DNA from: Candidatus Bathyarchaeota archaeon A05DMB-5
Lineage (GTDB): Archaea; Thermoproteota; Bathyarchaeia; Bathyarchaeales; Bathycorpusculaceae
Length of the DNA: 64,000 bases
Direction of reading: 5' to 3'
Assembly: GCA_019685655.1 (NCBI GenBank)
Contig: JABFQP010000001.1
Coordinates: 248,001 to 312,000 of the forward strand
Made by a program: the position numbers and the translations under genes
In this document: in pieces, positions 15,623 to 24,476 of the stretch
Layout: every line of letters begins with the position of its first letter
Numbering within the stretch: the stretch's first letter is position 1
Notes under the pieces: generated by a model
What the model was told of the DNA's origin: nothing
What the model saw: only the letters and a program-made list of their open reading frames with translations
The model's database searches: none

Positions 15623-16246
15623 CTATAACTGCTGTTTTCCTCTAATATAATTCCATACAGCCTCTGCTTGCTCTTTCGAAATCATTTTCAATTCGAAAAG
15701 TCTGCGGGTTAAATCCGAAACTTTGGAAAGGGCATGTACCTTGTACCCTAGTTTTTCAAGGTTTTCTTTTCCGCCTTGTTCTCGGTCAACAACAACCATG
15801 ATATGTTTTATTTTTGCTCCCATTTCTTCAAGAGGTTTTATTCCTTCAATCTTTGATGATCCTTCAGAAACGACATCGTCAAAAAATAGTATTCTGTCGT
15901 CTTTAGCAACTTCTGCACCGGCAATTCTACCAGTCACTCCGTAGGCTTTCTCTTCTTTTCGCACGATAACGCATGGCAAGTTCACTTTACATGCTATGCT
16001 CGGCAGAATCAACGCACCCTTCAGTTCAATGGATGCTACCTTGTCTATTCGTTCAACCGCCATAAGATTCTTTATCTCACAAGCCGCAGCATCCGCAATA
16101 TTACACAAAGCTTCTGGAGAAGACAGTAAACATGCAAGGTCTATATAATAGGGGCTTAACGCACCTGACTTAATCTTGAAACTACCAAACTTCAAACATC
16201 CAGCGCTGAAAAGGCTCTCTGCAACCTTTAACGTATTATCGTTCAT
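15623..16246 (-). CDS. pyrE: Orotate phosphoribosyltransferase
   Basis: The enzyme joins orotate and PRPP to give OMP in pyrimidine synthesis. Typical features are SGALSPYYIDL near residue 27, IELKGALILPSIA, VIVRKEEKAYG and the PRPP loop ILFFDDVVSEGSSK near residue 118. At 207 residues it has the normal length. No other pyr genes are adjacent. It is divergent from the uL3 ribosomal operon, with 197 bases between them. Confidence 0.93.
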   Translation of the reverse strand: MNDNTLKVAESLFSAGCLKFGSFKIKSGALSPYYIDLACLLSSPEALCNIADAAACEIKNLMAVERIDKVASIELKGALILPSIACKVNLPCVIVRKEEKAYGVTGRIAGAEVAKDDRILFFDDVVSEGSSKIEGIKPLEEMGAKIKHIMVVVDREQGGKENLEKLGYKVHALSKVSDLTRRLFELKMISKEQAEAVWNYIRGKQQL

Positions 16247-16392
16247 GTTCAGAGTCTCCTTCGCAAAGATTACGCTTTTCCAGATTTAACACTTACCAAT
16301 ATTATTGAGGCAACTTGCACTAGACTAGTTTTTCAACAAAACATGTGTTAGTAAACGCACAAATTATTGGTTACACCTAAACATTAACGGTA

Positions 16393-16403
16393 ACGTTTAT
16401 AAC
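16393..16403 (+). promoter_or_regulatory. TATA box of the uL3 ribosomal operon
   Basis: ACGTTTATAAC precedes the rpl3 ATG by about 40 bases. It matches the archaeal TATA consensus and predicts a leader of roughly 20 bases. The remaining part of the pyrE-rpl3 gap shows no further gene. Confidence 0.55.
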
Positions 16404-16443
16404 TCATTGTTTTCATTCCTAAAAGACGCGAAGCGGAAAAACA

Positions 16444-17457
16444 ATGGGACATAGAAAAACACATGCGCCAAGACATGGTTCACTTGCTTACTTACCTAGA
16501 AAACGCGCTAAACGCTTACTGGCTAGAATTCGCTTCTGGCCAAAAATCGAAGCGGAAACTCCAAGGCTTCTAGGTTTTATTGGTTATAAAGCTGGAATGA
16601 CCCATGTATTCACGATAGAAGACCGGAAGCGTTCGCCAAATTTTGGAAAAGAAGTAATGCGCTCGGCAACAGTTATAGATGCAACTCCCATGCTCGTATG
16701 CGCTATACGCGCTTATACAAAAAACCACTATGGCCTACAACCTTTTTCTGAAGCATGGATGAAGGACCCACCAGACGAACTAGAAAGAGTGTTTACTCTC
16801 CCAGAAAACTTCAACACCGAAGAACAACTCAAGAAAATTGAAGAAAACATAGATAAAATAGCAAGGGTTCGCATTATTGCCTCAACTCAACCCAAACAAT
16901 CAAGCGTTCCAAAGAAAAAACCAGACGTAGCAGAAATCGAAATAGGCGGAGGCACAATCAAACAGCAATTTGAATACGCAAAAAGCTTGCTTGGAAAAAC
17001 AACATCGCCCACAGAAACATTCAAAGAAGGTCAATACATAGACATCATAGCTGTATCAACTGGAAAAGGCTTCCAAGGACCAGTAAAACGTTGGGGAGTA
17101 ACGATGCTCCAACATAAAGGAAGAAAAACAAAAAGAGGAATAGCAACCTTAGGCCCGTGGAATCCCCACCACGTAATGTACAGCATCCCCAGAGCAGGAC
17201 AGATGGGTTTCCACCAAAGAACAGAATACAACAAGCGCATACTAAAAATAGGCACAGATGGAAAAGAAATAACGCCAAAAGGAGGTTTTCTAAGATACGG
17301 CGTAGTACGTGGTCCATACATTCTGCTGGAAGGAAGCTTGCCTGGCACTGAAAAACGCCCGATACGCTTGCGATATCCGGCGCGTCCACCAAAACAAGTT
17401 GCTGAAGAACCGCCTCAAATCGTATCAGTATCTCTTGAATCTCCGCAAGGCAAGTAA
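16444..17457 (+). CDS. rpl3: Ribosomal protein uL3
   Basis: Large-subunit protein with the archaeal/eukaryotic N-terminus GHRKTHAPRHGSLAYLPRKRA and the long central finger (QGPVKRWGVTMLQHKGRKTKRG, split here). At 337 residues it has the archaeal length. It heads a five-gene ribosomal operon: uL3, uL4, uL23, uL2, uS19. The ATG follows GCGGAAAAACA. Confidence 0.97.
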   Translation: MGHRKTHAPRHGSLAYLPRKRAKRLLARIRFWPKIEAETPRLLGFIGYKAGMTHVFTIEDRKRSPNFGKEVMRSATVIDATPMLVCAIRAYTKNHYGLQPFSEAWMKDPPDELERVFTLPENFNTEEQLKKIEENIDKIARVRIIASTQPKQSSVPKKKPDVAEIEIGGGTIKQQFEYAKSLLGKTTSPTETFKEGQYIDIIAVSTGKGFQGPVKRWGVTMLQHKGRKTKRGIATLGPWNPHHVMYSIPRAGQMGFHQRTEYNKRILKIGTDGKEITPKGGFLRYGVVRGPYILLEGSLPGTEKRPIRLRYPARPPKQVAEEPPQIVSVSLESPQGK

Positions 17458-17470
17458 CTGGTGAACGCAA

Positions 17471-18262
17471 ATGGCCAAGAAAACTGTCAAAATTTTCAAT
17501 CTCGAGGGCAAACCCGTTGGAAAAATCAAACTTCCTTCAGTTTTTGAAACGCCACTGCGACCAGATATTATAAAACGGGCAGTTCTAGCCATCCAATCCA
17601 GCCGATTCCAACCAAAAGGCAGAGATCCCATGGCTGGAAAACGAACCTCAGCAGAATCTAGAGGCGTTGGTTTAGGCATAGCTAGAATACCCAGAACAAA
17701 GGGTCCGGCAGGAAGAGCCGCTTTTGCACCGGGAACCGTAAGCGGCAGAGTGGCACATCCGCCCACTTCTGAGAAGAAAATCATTAAACAGATTCCTAGG
17801 AAGGAAAAACGCCTTGCTTTGATGTCTGCGATAGCTGCAACGGCATCTAAGACTATGGTGGCATCTCGTGGGCATTCTATTGAGGATGTCCCAGGGGTTC
17901 CGTTAATAGTTACTGATGATTTGGCAGAATTAAAGAAAACAAAAGAAGTTGAGGAGGCACTTACGCGGTTGGGCGTGCTCTCAGACATCTACCGAGTGAG
18001 GGAGAGTAGAAAGGTTCGTGCAGGAAGAGGTAAGAGTAGAGGAAGAAGAATCAAACAGGCAGTTGGTCCATTGATAGTTATTACAGAGAACAAGGGAATA
18101 GTTGACGCCGCGAGCAACATACCGGGTTTAGATGTAGTTAGCGTTAGAGATTTAAACGCAGAAATTCTTGCTCCCGGAACGCATCCTGGAAGATTAACAA
18201 TATGGACGAACAGCGCGATTGAAGAGCTTAACAAGTTCTATGGAGGAGGAATTGAAGCATAA
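17471..18262 (+). CDS. rpl4: Ribosomal protein uL4
   Basis: Large-subunit protein whose extended loop reaches the exit tunnel (residues about 50-100, with KRTSAESRGVGLGIAR and APGTVSGRVAHPP). It is the archaeal/eukaryotic form, 263 residues. It begins 13 bases after the uL3 stop and its TAA overlaps the uL23 start by one base, showing a tight operon. Confidence 0.96.
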   Translation: MAKKTVKIFNLEGKPVGKIKLPSVFETPLRPDIIKRAVLAIQSSRFQPKGRDPMAGKRTSAESRGVGLGIARIPRTKGPAGRAAFAPGTVSGRVAHPPTSEKKIIKQIPRKEKRLALMSAIAATASKTMVASRGHSIEDVPGVPLIVTDDLAELKKTKEVEEALTRLGVLSDIYRVRESRKVRAGRGKSRGRRIKQAVGPLIVITENKGIVDAASNIPGLDVVSVRDLNAEILAPGTHPGRLTIWTNSAIEELNKFYGGGIEA

Positions 18263-18522
18263 TGGACCCTTATGATGTTATACTTTACCCGTTAATGACC
18301 GAAGCCGCAAGCCTAATGGTTGAAAAAGAAAACAAACTGGTTTTTGCCGTTAGTCTAAAGGCAAATAAAAGCGACGTAAAAAAAGCAGTAGAGGAGCTTT
18401 ACGAGGTTAAAGTTGAAAAAGTTAACCTTTTAATAACACCACAAGGAGAAAAAAAGGCTTTTGTAAAGCTCCATCCCGACTACAAAGCGGCAGACGTTGC
18501 AATCAAGCTTGGAATACTGTAA
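18262..18522 (+). CDS. rpl23: Ribosomal protein uL23
   Basis: An 86-residue large-subunit protein at the tunnel exit, a docking site for SRP and the translocon. Typical sequence: DVILYPLMTEAAS at the N-terminus, then KSDVKKAVEELYEVKVEKVN. It overlaps the uL4 stop by one base. Confidence 0.96.
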   Translation: MDPYDVILYPLMTEAASLMVEKENKLVFAVSLKANKSDVKKAVEELYEVKVEKVNLLITPQGEKKAFVKLHPDYKAADVAIKLGIL

Positions 18523-18542
18523 ACCATGTTGAGGAATGATTA

Positions 18543-19283
18543 ATGGGAAAGAGAATTCGTGTTCAAAGACGAGGACGCGGTGGCCCAACCTTTAGGGCAT
18601 CCACTCACAAAAGACTAGCCCCTGCACAGTATCCTTTGACAATGCTGAAAGAATATTTCGAAAAATCATTGAAAGGCATTATTGAAATGTTGGCCCATGA
18701 CCCTGGAAGAGGGGCTCCACTTGCCTTAACTAGATTTGAAAATGGAGAAAAATGTTACACTATTGTTCCAGAAGGAGTTTTTCAAGGACAACAAATTCAA
18801 CTAGGCGGAACGGCTCCAGTTGAGGTTGGAAACATTCTTCCTCTAGGAAGAATTCCAGAAGGCACGATGGTGTGTAATGTGGAACTACGTCCGGGAGATG
18901 GTGGCAAACTTGCTAGATCTTCTGGAGCATATGCAATAGTTGCAACACACACTCCTCAAGGGACAATAATTAGGCTTCCCTCAGGAAAAACAAAGTATGT
19001 AAGTGACTATTGTAGGGCAACAATTGGAGTAGTCTCTGGCGCTGGCAGAACAGAAAAACCATTTTTGAAGTCTGGTTCAAAATTCCACTTAATGAGAGCT
19101 AAAGGACGTAAGTATCCAAGAACTAGAGGAAGGGCTATGGTTGCTGCTGTGCATCCGTATGGAAGCAGCAAGCGAAGTGCACGAAAAGTCACTACTACCT
19201 CGCATGGTGCACCGCCTGGACAGAAGGTTGGGTTAATTGCTGCTAGAGGTGCTGGGCAGAAAAAGAAGAAGTTAGCTGAATAG
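18543..19283 (+). CDS. rpl2: Ribosomal protein uL2
   Basis: Core large-subunit protein near the peptidyl transferase centre. Seen are the archaeal N-terminus MGKRIRVQRRGRGGPTF, LRPGDGGKLARSSGAYA, and the C-terminal HPYGSSKRSARKV followed by SHGAPPGQKVG. Length 246 is normal for archaea. Confidence 0.97.
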   Translation: MGKRIRVQRRGRGGPTFRASTHKRLAPAQYPLTMLKEYFEKSLKGIIEMLAHDPGRGAPLALTRFENGEKCYTIVPEGVFQGQQIQLGGTAPVEVGNILPLGRIPEGTMVCNVELRPGDGGKLARSSGAYAIVATHTPQGTIIRLPSGKTKYVSDYCRATIGVVSGAGRTEKPFLKSGSKFHLMRAKGRKYPRTRGRAMVAAVHPYGSSKRSARKVTTTSHGAPPGQKVGLIAARGAGQKKKKLAE

Positions 19284-19332
19284 TGCAGCAGAAAGTTTAT
19301 AGCGTTTAGAGTTACCAATGAGTTGAGGAGAA

Positions 19333-19737
19333 ATGCCCAAAGAGTTTACATATCGCGGATATACGCTTAACCAACTGCAAAGTATGTCAATGGACGAATT
19401 CATCAACTTGCTTCCATCGAGACAAAGAAGAAGTCTCCATCGCGGTCTCAGGGTAGAACAAAGGATACTGCTTGAGAACATAAGAAAAGCTAAGGAAGCG
19501 TTAAGGAAAGGAGGCAATGCCACGGTAAAAACGCACGTTCGGGACATGGTTGTTCTTCCGGAAATGGTTGGTGTTACAATTCTTGTGCACAATGGCAAAG
19601 AATTCGTTTCTGTTGAAATTAAGCCTGAAATGATTGGGCATTACCTAGGCGAATTTGCTATCACAAATAAACCTGTAAAACATGGGACTCCGGGTATAGG
19701 TGCCTCACGTTCTTCAATGTATGTTCCGCTAAAGTAA
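19333..19737 (+). CDS. rps19: Ribosomal protein uS19
   Basis: Small-subunit head protein of 134 residues; ends with the signature [21 protein letters not shown]. The ATG follows TTGAGGAG. In most archaea uL22 and uS3 follow directly; here the next gene is on the opposite strand, so the operon ends at uS19. Confidence 0.96.
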   Translation: MPKEFTYRGYTLNQLQSMSMDEFINLLPSRQRRSLHRGLRVEQRILLENIRKAKEALRKGGNATVKTHVRDMVVLPEMVGVTILVHNGKEFVSVEIKPEMIGHYLGEFAITNKPVKHGTPGIGASRSSMYVPLK

Positions 19738-19753
19738 CAGTTTAGGAAATTTT

Positions 19754-20179
19754 TCAAGCACTATAGTCCATGTCTGAAGGTTTTTTACTCGGCGGCTTAG
19801 TTTGGGGTATTTGCGGTAGTGGAATTGGGGGTGGGATATTCAAAGTTCTTGATATTAATATAGATTCTACAAAGGCGACGTTTGATATTGACTGCACTAT
19901 AACGGGCGGTGGTGGCTTCTTCTCTTCGTATTCCTTGTAAATCTTTTCAACTTCATTCTTCTCTCCAGCTACGTAAGCCTTCCCTTTAAGGTTTATCTGC
20001 GCTATTGAAGGGTTGTAATTTATTGTCAAAACAAAAGGAACTTCTATAGAATCATCTGATTTCTTCTCCATTCCTACAAGATTGAGATTTGTGTTTATCT
20101 GAATTGGTGGAATAGGCTTTCTAATGTCCCAGAAGCGGTCGGCAGAGACATTAGAGACGGAAACATTCACTCTTATCAT
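19754..20179 (-). CDS. Unassigned protein with beta-rich domain and Pro-rich tail
   Basis: The 141-residue protein starts with a beta-rich region (MIRVNVSVSNVSADRFWD, then INTNLNLVGME and VPFVLTINYNPSIAQINLKGKAYV) and ends with a Pro/Lys-rich tail. The order (strand with NYNPSIA, a Gly turn, then a helix before PPPPVIVQSISNVA) recalls archaeal SecB-like small chaperones, but this is only a resemblance. It follows the eS31 gene on the same strand after a 7-bp hairpin, so it may be the last gene of that unit. Confidence 0.6.
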   Translation of the reverse strand: MIRVNVSVSNVSADRFWDIRKPIPPIQINTNLNLVGMEKKSDDSIEVPFVLTINYNPSIAQINLKGKAYVAGEKNEVEKIYKEYEEKKPPPPVIVQSISNVAFVESILISRTLNIPPPIPLPQIPQTKPPSKKPSDMDYSA

Positions 20180-20196
20180 TTAGCTCATCAAGGAGT

Positions 20197-20214
20197 ATCA
20201 CGCCAAAGCGTGAT
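20197..20214 (-). other. Perfect 7-bp hairpin between eS31 and the next gene
   Basis: ATCACGC, a 4-base loop, then GCGTGAT form a perfect stem. It lies 11 bases past the eS31 stop and 17 bases before the next start codon. It has no following T-run on the minus strand and may act in RNA processing or translational spacing rather than termination. Confidence 0.5.
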
Positions 20215-20224
20215 TTAAAGTTGT

Positions 20225-20461
20225 TTATTTTTCAGTAACTTTGTACCGTGTAAAACCGCAGTGCCCACAAGTATATCTATCGCCGTGGTCAGCCATAAAA
20301 TATCCAGGTCCGCAACGTTCGCAAACAGGACGCAATCTCGAGATTTTTTTATCTTCCACCTTATAGAAGGCGAATGCGCCTTTTTCTTCTTTTTTCTTTT
20401 TTGCTGGTTTTTCCTTCTTTTCTTCTTTCTCTTTCGGAGCTTCTTTTGGAGTTTTAGACAT
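20225..20461 (-). CDS. rps27ae: Ribosomal protein eS31 (S27ae)
   Basis: Small-subunit protein with a four-cysteine zinc site, [20 protein letters not shown], in the C-terminal 40 residues and a Lys/Glu-rich N-terminal extension of about 35 residues, longer than in many archaea. It follows eS24 with a 2-base gap, the usual archaeal pair. Confidence 0.95.
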   Translation of the reverse strand: MSKTPKEAPKEKEEKKEKPAKKKKEEKGAFAFYKVEDKKISRLRPVCERCGPGYFMADHGDRYTCGHCGFTRYKVTEK

Positions 20462-20463
20462 GT

Positions 20464-20775
20464 TTATCCCTTTTCCTCTCCTTTAGGTTTTTCTGGTGGT
20501 ATATTTCGCTTGATAATATATTTGGGTTCGATAAGGTTTGCTTGTTCAATTGAGTCATAAACATTCGCAACGCCAACGGCGAAATGCGTTCCTGTTTTTG
20601 TTTCTAATTTTTTAATGAAAACTAACTCTGCGTTCTTTTTTAAGGCAGAGGCAACGGCTTTTCTGACCTCTAGCCGTGGTGGTGTACTGCCTGTTTGGTC
20701 GTGCTCTACGTGGAAGCAAACTTCAATTCGCTTCAGCACTGGATTCTGTTTCTCTGAAACTATTTTGATTTCCAT
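20464..20775 (-). CDS. rps24e: Ribosomal protein eS24
   Basis: A 103-residue small-subunit protein with the family pattern [15 protein letters not shown] near the N-terminus, then [15 protein letters not shown] and [13 protein letters not shown]. It sits between the DPCK and eS31 genes in the common archaeal order. Confidence 0.95.
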   Translation of the reverse strand: MEIKIVSEKQNPVLKRIEVCFHVEHDQTGSTPPRLEVRKAVASALKKNAELVFIKKLETKTGTHFAVGVANVYDSIEQANLIEPKYIIKRNIPPEKPKGEEKG

Positions 20776-20815
20776 GACATTTCCTCATGTGCGGAGTGAT
20801 TGATGCCATACCTTC

Positions 20816-21352
20816 TTATTTAGTTTTTCGAACATTTTCCATTGTTTTCAGAATGTTAGCGATTTCTTCTTTTTTGTCTGATGTTGCTTTGACCACCACG
20901 ATTCCTTCATAAGGTTGACCATACACGACAAAGGCGTTTTCTGGCGCGTATAAAACGGCAATTAGTGTCAGTAGGTCTTCTTCTCCATCCACAACTATTT
21001 TGGTTTTCCAAGCGCTCTTTAAAGCGTCTTGAATTGCTATAACTGCTTCTTCAGTTATTGTTCCCGGCGGATTTTTGACATTAACAGTTTTGTGTTCTGT
21101 TGGTGGAAGAGGTTGTGCTATTCTTCTCATGACCCTGTTATCTACAATAGAAAGCTGAGGAAGTATGCGGTTTTCTAAAAGATTTCTTGAAACTGTATCT
21201 CCCACAGATATTACACTTGCTGGTTTTTCTTTGTCCACTATCTCTTTGAATCTCGTCATTGCTTCAGCAAATGAGCCTCGGATTAGAGTGCCAAGAGGTT
21301 TTTTGAGTCTTATGCGTAGTTCTGGCGTCAAACTGTACTTGATAGGCATCAT
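20816..21352 (-). CDS. GTP-dependent dephospho-CoA kinase
   Basis: The last step of CoA synthesis in archaea: phosphorylation of dephospho-CoA with GTP (formerly DUF359). Marks are VISVGDTVSRNLLE, the short P..SIVDNRVMRR region, and VDGEEDLLTLIAVLYAP with the acidic catalytic cluster. At 178 residues it has normal length. It lies between the Spt4 and eS24 genes, as in many archaea; its stop-start overlap with Spt4 is one base. Confidence 0.92.
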   Translation of the reverse strand: MMPIKYSLTPELRIRLKKPLGTLIRGSFAEAMTRFKEIVDKEKPASVISVGDTVSRNLLENRILPQLSIVDNRVMRRIAQPLPPTEHKTVNVKNPPGTITEEAVIAIQDALKSAWKTKIVVDGEEDLLTLIAVLYAPENAFVVYGQPYEGIVVVKATSDKKEEIANILKTMENVRKTK

Positions 21353-21537
21353 TATCTAACCTTTAGCGCATAGTGCCCTTTCTCTTTGATGCCCATAGCC
21401 TTTGCAATTGCTGAGCCTTCTGGGTCAAAAACTATCACTAATCCGCCGAAATCATCGCTTAGAGAGGATGATTTGCATTTTGGACACATGTTTTCTTTGG
21501 TTATGATTCTACATGTTGGGCAAGCTTTTTCGCTCAT
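21352..21537 (-). CDS. spt4: Spt4 (RNA polymerase subunit E'')
   Basis: A 61-residue zinc protein (CPTC and CPKC) that pairs with Spt5 to keep RNA polymerase processive. The C-terminal part VIVFDPEGSAIAKAMGI is the Spt5-binding signature. It follows the Rpb7-like gene by 11 bases. Confidence 0.95.
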   Translation of the reverse strand: MSEKACPTCRIITKENMCPKCKSSSLSDDFGGLVIVFDPEGSAIAKAMGIKEKGHYALKVR

Positions 21538-21548
21538 CTAACCCCTCT

Positions 21549-22148
21549 CTATTTTTTAGCAGTTTCCTCTTTCTCGGTAGGCGCTTTCTCAAGTGTTTCC
21601 TTTATTTTCCGTGTTTCTTGTTCAATCCATTCTAATTTGCCAAGAAATGGTTGTCTAGACGTTACCCCTATTTTTCCAGAACTTCCTGCCCTGCCCAATG
21701 AAACTGCGGTAATTCGAACACGAACTTGGTCTCCACTCATAAGTTTTCTTTTTGATTCTTTGCCTAATAAGACGCCTTGCTTTTCGTCGTATGAAATGAA
21801 GTCATCCATGAGTTGTGAAACGTGAAGCAACGCGTCTACTGGTCCTATACGTACGAAGGCTCCGAAATCAGCTACTTCCACTACTTCTCCTTCCACTACT
21901 TCCTGAATTTTCGGGTAGAATGTTAACAGTGAAAAGGTTACTTTGTGATAGGTTGCGCCGTCTCCGGGGATTATTTTTCCGGTGGGGCTTACTTTTACGT
22001 CGGTTACAGCTACTACGTAGCCTAATTCTTCGCTAACGACGCCTTCATATTTTGCCTTGACCTGCTGGTGTCCCACGCTTTCTAATGGGTTGCCGAAGGT
22101 TTCTGGCGGTATGCGAATTGTATCTTCAAGGGTTACAAGTTTAAACAA
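21549..22148 (-). CDS. rpoE1: RNA polymerase subunit Rpo7 (Rpb7-like)
   Basis: A stalk subunit of archaeal RNA polymerase. The N-terminal RNP-like domain begins FKLVTLEDTIRIPPE; residues from about 80 form an S1 RNA-binding domain (GEVVEVADFGAFVRIGPVDA), and the end is Glu/Lys rich. The start is TTG 22148 because it follows GGGAGG and gives the conserved N-terminus. The start overlaps the end of the PIN gene by chance of reading frame only slightly (about 5 bases from its stop). Confidence 0.95.
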   Translation of the reverse strand: MFKLVTLEDTIRIPPETFGNPLESVGHQQVKAKYEGVVSEELGYVVAVTDVKVSPTGKIIPGDGATYHKVTFSLLTFYPKIQEVVEGEVVEVADFGAFVRIGPVDALLHVSQLMDDFISYDEKQGVLLGKESKRKLMSGDQVRVRITAVSLGRAGSSGKIGVTSRQPFLGKLEWIEQETRKIKETLEKAPTEKEETAKK

Positions 22149-22152
22149 CTGG

Positions 22153-22575
22153 TTATATCCTCCCGTCAATCTCTAGACGCGACTTTTGCCTCACATAAAT
22201 AACTGGCACATTTATATTTCTTAGCCTCTTTCTAAGCTGTCTATCATTTGTAAAAACTGGGCTTTTCCATTCTTGGGCGATTTCAAATAAAACGTCATCA
22301 AGGGAGCCGTGTTCTCGCTCTACGTTAACTAACACGCATTTTTCAGCCAACTTTAAAGCGAAAGAAGCTTGCTTTTTCATTTTCGGCGACCCTTCTCTTG
22401 CGATTTTTTCAAGTTCGCGAAGAACTGAAGAAAGCAAAACAGGTTGAAATCTAACTTTCAACAATATTTTTAGTTCTTCAAAGATGTCGATTTTAAATTG
22501 AAGTGGAACAAAAAAGGCGTTTGAATCCAAAATTATTTTTAACGCTTTCTTTTTATGCGCGGATTCTGTCGTCAT
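22153..22575 (-). CDS. PIN-domain nuclease (Fcf1/Utp24-like)
   Basis: The 140-residue PIN domain has acidic residues in LDSNAFFVPLQ, in LRELEKI, in SLDDVLFEIA and in FTNDRQLRKRL. The family near aIF2-gamma and rpoE in archaea resembles Fcf1/Utp24, a nuclease in 18S/16S rRNA maturation. Its place in this translation cluster supports a role in rRNA processing rather than a toxin, and there is no antitoxin gene beside it. Confidence 0.88.
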   Translation of the reverse strand: MTTESAHKKKALKIILDSNAFFVPLQFKIDIFEELKILLKVRFQPVLLSSVLRELEKIAREGSPKMKKQASFALKLAEKCVLVNVEREHGSLDDVLFEIAQEWKSPVFTNDRQLRKRLRNINVPVIYVRQKSRLEIDGRI

Positions 22576-22598
22576 ATTGTTATTTCATTCCGCAGCTT

Positions 22599-23864
22599 TT
22601 AGGAGCGTAGAACTCCGTATCCTATCAGTCTCCATCTGCCCGTCATTTTTCTGCTTAATGCAACACGTGAGCCTACTTGTGCACAGACTGGTCTTGTAAG
22701 CTTAATCGTGGTTGCGTTTTTCTTTATTGAGGTGACTTTCCCAACGGTTATTGCAGCACCCACGTGTAAAAGTAATGTTTCGCCGATGTTTATGTTTTCG
22801 ATTTTTGCGAGTTCTTTTGTTCCAACTGCTCGTTCAAGAATATGCGTTTCTAAGGTTAAATCTGACTGTGTTGGTGGAAGGGCGTCTTTTCTTCCAACCA
22901 TGTTGCCCGTTAATCCATCAGCCTTTGAAAATGATGGGTCTAATAGAGTGCCCACGCCAACTAATCCTCCGCAATAGGCTTCTTTCACGTTTTTCCCGCC
23001 TGCATGTAAGCTTACAATTTCGCTTACTAACGGGTGATAAGCACTTTTTCCTTCTTCCATGCTTATCCCTGGGCGGATTTCTACTTCTTCTCCAACCACA
23101 AATTTGCCTTGAATTATTGTGCCTCCAATTACTCCTCCTTCAAGTTTCTCTAGTGGAGTGCCTGGCTTGTTTACATCAAATGAGCGGACAATGTACATTA
23201 ACGGCGGTTTTGTTTCGTCTCTTGACGGTGTTGGTATGAACTCTTCAATCGCTTGAATAAGGACATCTATGTTTACCATGCGTTGTGCTGAAACAGGAAT
23301 TATTGGCGCGTTTTCGGCAACCGTTCCCTTAACAAAGTTCTTAATTTCCACATAATTGTCTCTCGCCCTTTTTTCGTCAACAATGTCAACCTTGTTTTGA
23401 ACAATAACAACGTTCTTAATGCCAATAATTTCAGCAGCAGCTAAATGTTCCCTTGTTTGTGGTTGGGGACAAGGTTCATCAGCTGCGATAACCAGTATAG
23501 CCCCATCCATTATTGCTGCACCAGAAAGCATAGTTGCCATTAAAGCTTCATGACCCGGAGCGTCTACAAAGCTTATTGCTCTGGCAAATGTTGTCTTTGA
23601 GCCACAGTTTGGGCAGACTGGTTGTGTAGAATAGTTTTTTGGTTCTTCACATTTTGGACATTTGTAGACTGGCATGTCTGCGTAGCCTAATTTTATTGTT
23701 ATGCCTCTTTTCAATTCTTCACTGTGTCTTGAAGCCCAAACGCCAGTTAACGCTTGTACTAAGGTTGTTTTTCCGTGGTCAACATGCCCTATAGTGCCAA
23801 TGTTTACTTCTGGTTGTTTTGGTAATGGTGCACGTTTTTCGCTGCTCATTTCTTCATTTCCCAT
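22599..23864 (-). CDS. eif2g: Translation initiation factor aIF2 subunit gamma
   Basis: GTP-binding subunit that carries initiator tRNA. G motifs: GHVDHGKT, DAPGHEALMATM, QNKVDI; a four-cysteine zinc ribbon (CPKC and CPNC) sits in the G domain. The two later domains form the tRNA-binding part. Length 421 is typical. It lies between eS6 and the PIN gene, a standard archaeal order. Confidence 0.97.
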   Translation of the reverse strand: MGNEEMSSEKRAPLPKQPEVNIGTIGHVDHGKTTLVQALTGVWASRHSEELKRGITIKLGYADMPVYKCPKCEEPKNYSTQPVCPNCGSKTTFARAISFVDAPGHEALMATMLSGAAIMDGAILVIAADEPCPQPQTREHLAAAEIIGIKNVVIVQNKVDIVDEKRARDNYVEIKNFVKGTVAENAPIIPVSAQRMVNIDVLIQAIEEFIPTPSRDETKPPLMYIVRSFDVNKPGTPLEKLEGGVIGGTIIQGKFVVGEEVEIRPGISMEEGKSAYHPLVSEIVSLHAGGKNVKEAYCGGLVGVGTLLDPSFSKADGLTGNMVGRKDALPPTQSDLTLETHILERAVGTKELAKIENINIGETLLLHVGAAITVGKVTSIKKNATTIKLTRPVCAQVGSRVALSRKMTGRWRLIGYGVLRS

Positions 23865-23924
23865 AACATTTACGAATTATTGAAGGATTAAAACTAAGCG
23901 AGTTAATAAACGTTAAGTCTTTAT

Positions 23925-24371
23925 TTAAGCATCTGTGGCTGTTTGGGTCTCGGTTTTGTCTTCCTTTTCTATGTCTTCTTTTTCCTTCTTTTCTTTTGGT
24001 TTCTTTCCCTCTTTTGCTTGTTTCGGTTTCTCCACGATTTTCGCGTTAATCTGCACAATTTCATCCGTGATTATGTTCCCGCGAACAGTTTTACGTCTTC
24101 GTTGTCCTTTATTTTGAGGGTTAAAACCTACTCCACCGCTTAGTATTACTTGTCTGCGTACACCGCCGTGAACGTTTGCTCTCATTGGGAATCCGTCTTT
24201 GTCTGAACCTCCCGTTATCTGTAGTTTATGTCCCGCTAAGCCTACTATTGACCCGTCTATTACGTCGCTTATTTTTCTTCCAATGAGCGGGGCAGCTCGC
24301 GTTTCTTCAAGTTCGACCACTTTTGAGGTTCCAGTTTCTGGGTCTGATATGATTACTTTGAATTTAGCCAT
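23925..24371 (-). CDS. rps6e: Ribosomal protein eS6
   Basis: The core reads MAKFKVIISDPETG, ITGGSDKDGFPMRANVHG, and RRRKTVRGNIITDEIVQIN, all typical of eS6. The ATG at 24371 gives the conserved N-terminus; the frame is open 14 codons further but without reason. The Lys/Glu-rich tail of about 35 residues is longer than usual. First gene of the run down to eS31. Confidence 0.95.
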   Translation of the reverse strand: MAKFKVIISDPETGTSKVVELEETRAAPLIGRKISDVIDGSIVGLAGHKLQITGGSDKDGFPMRANVHGGVRRQVILSGGVGFNPQNKGQRRRKTVRGNIITDEIVQINAKIVEKPKQAKEGKKPKEKKEKEDIEKEDKTETQTATDA

Positions 24372-24476
24372 TACCAATGGACTCTCCGAGTTAGTGTTAT
24401 GAAATTTGAGCATCTCTCTATTAAGGATTTATGAAATTATGTCTTGATTTTTCAGAGATAGCAAGTAAAAGTTTTA

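Noticed and set aside
22153-22575. PIN domain as a VapC toxin
   Set aside because: No antitoxin gene beside it, and it sits in the translation cluster where Fcf1-like PIN proteins are usual.
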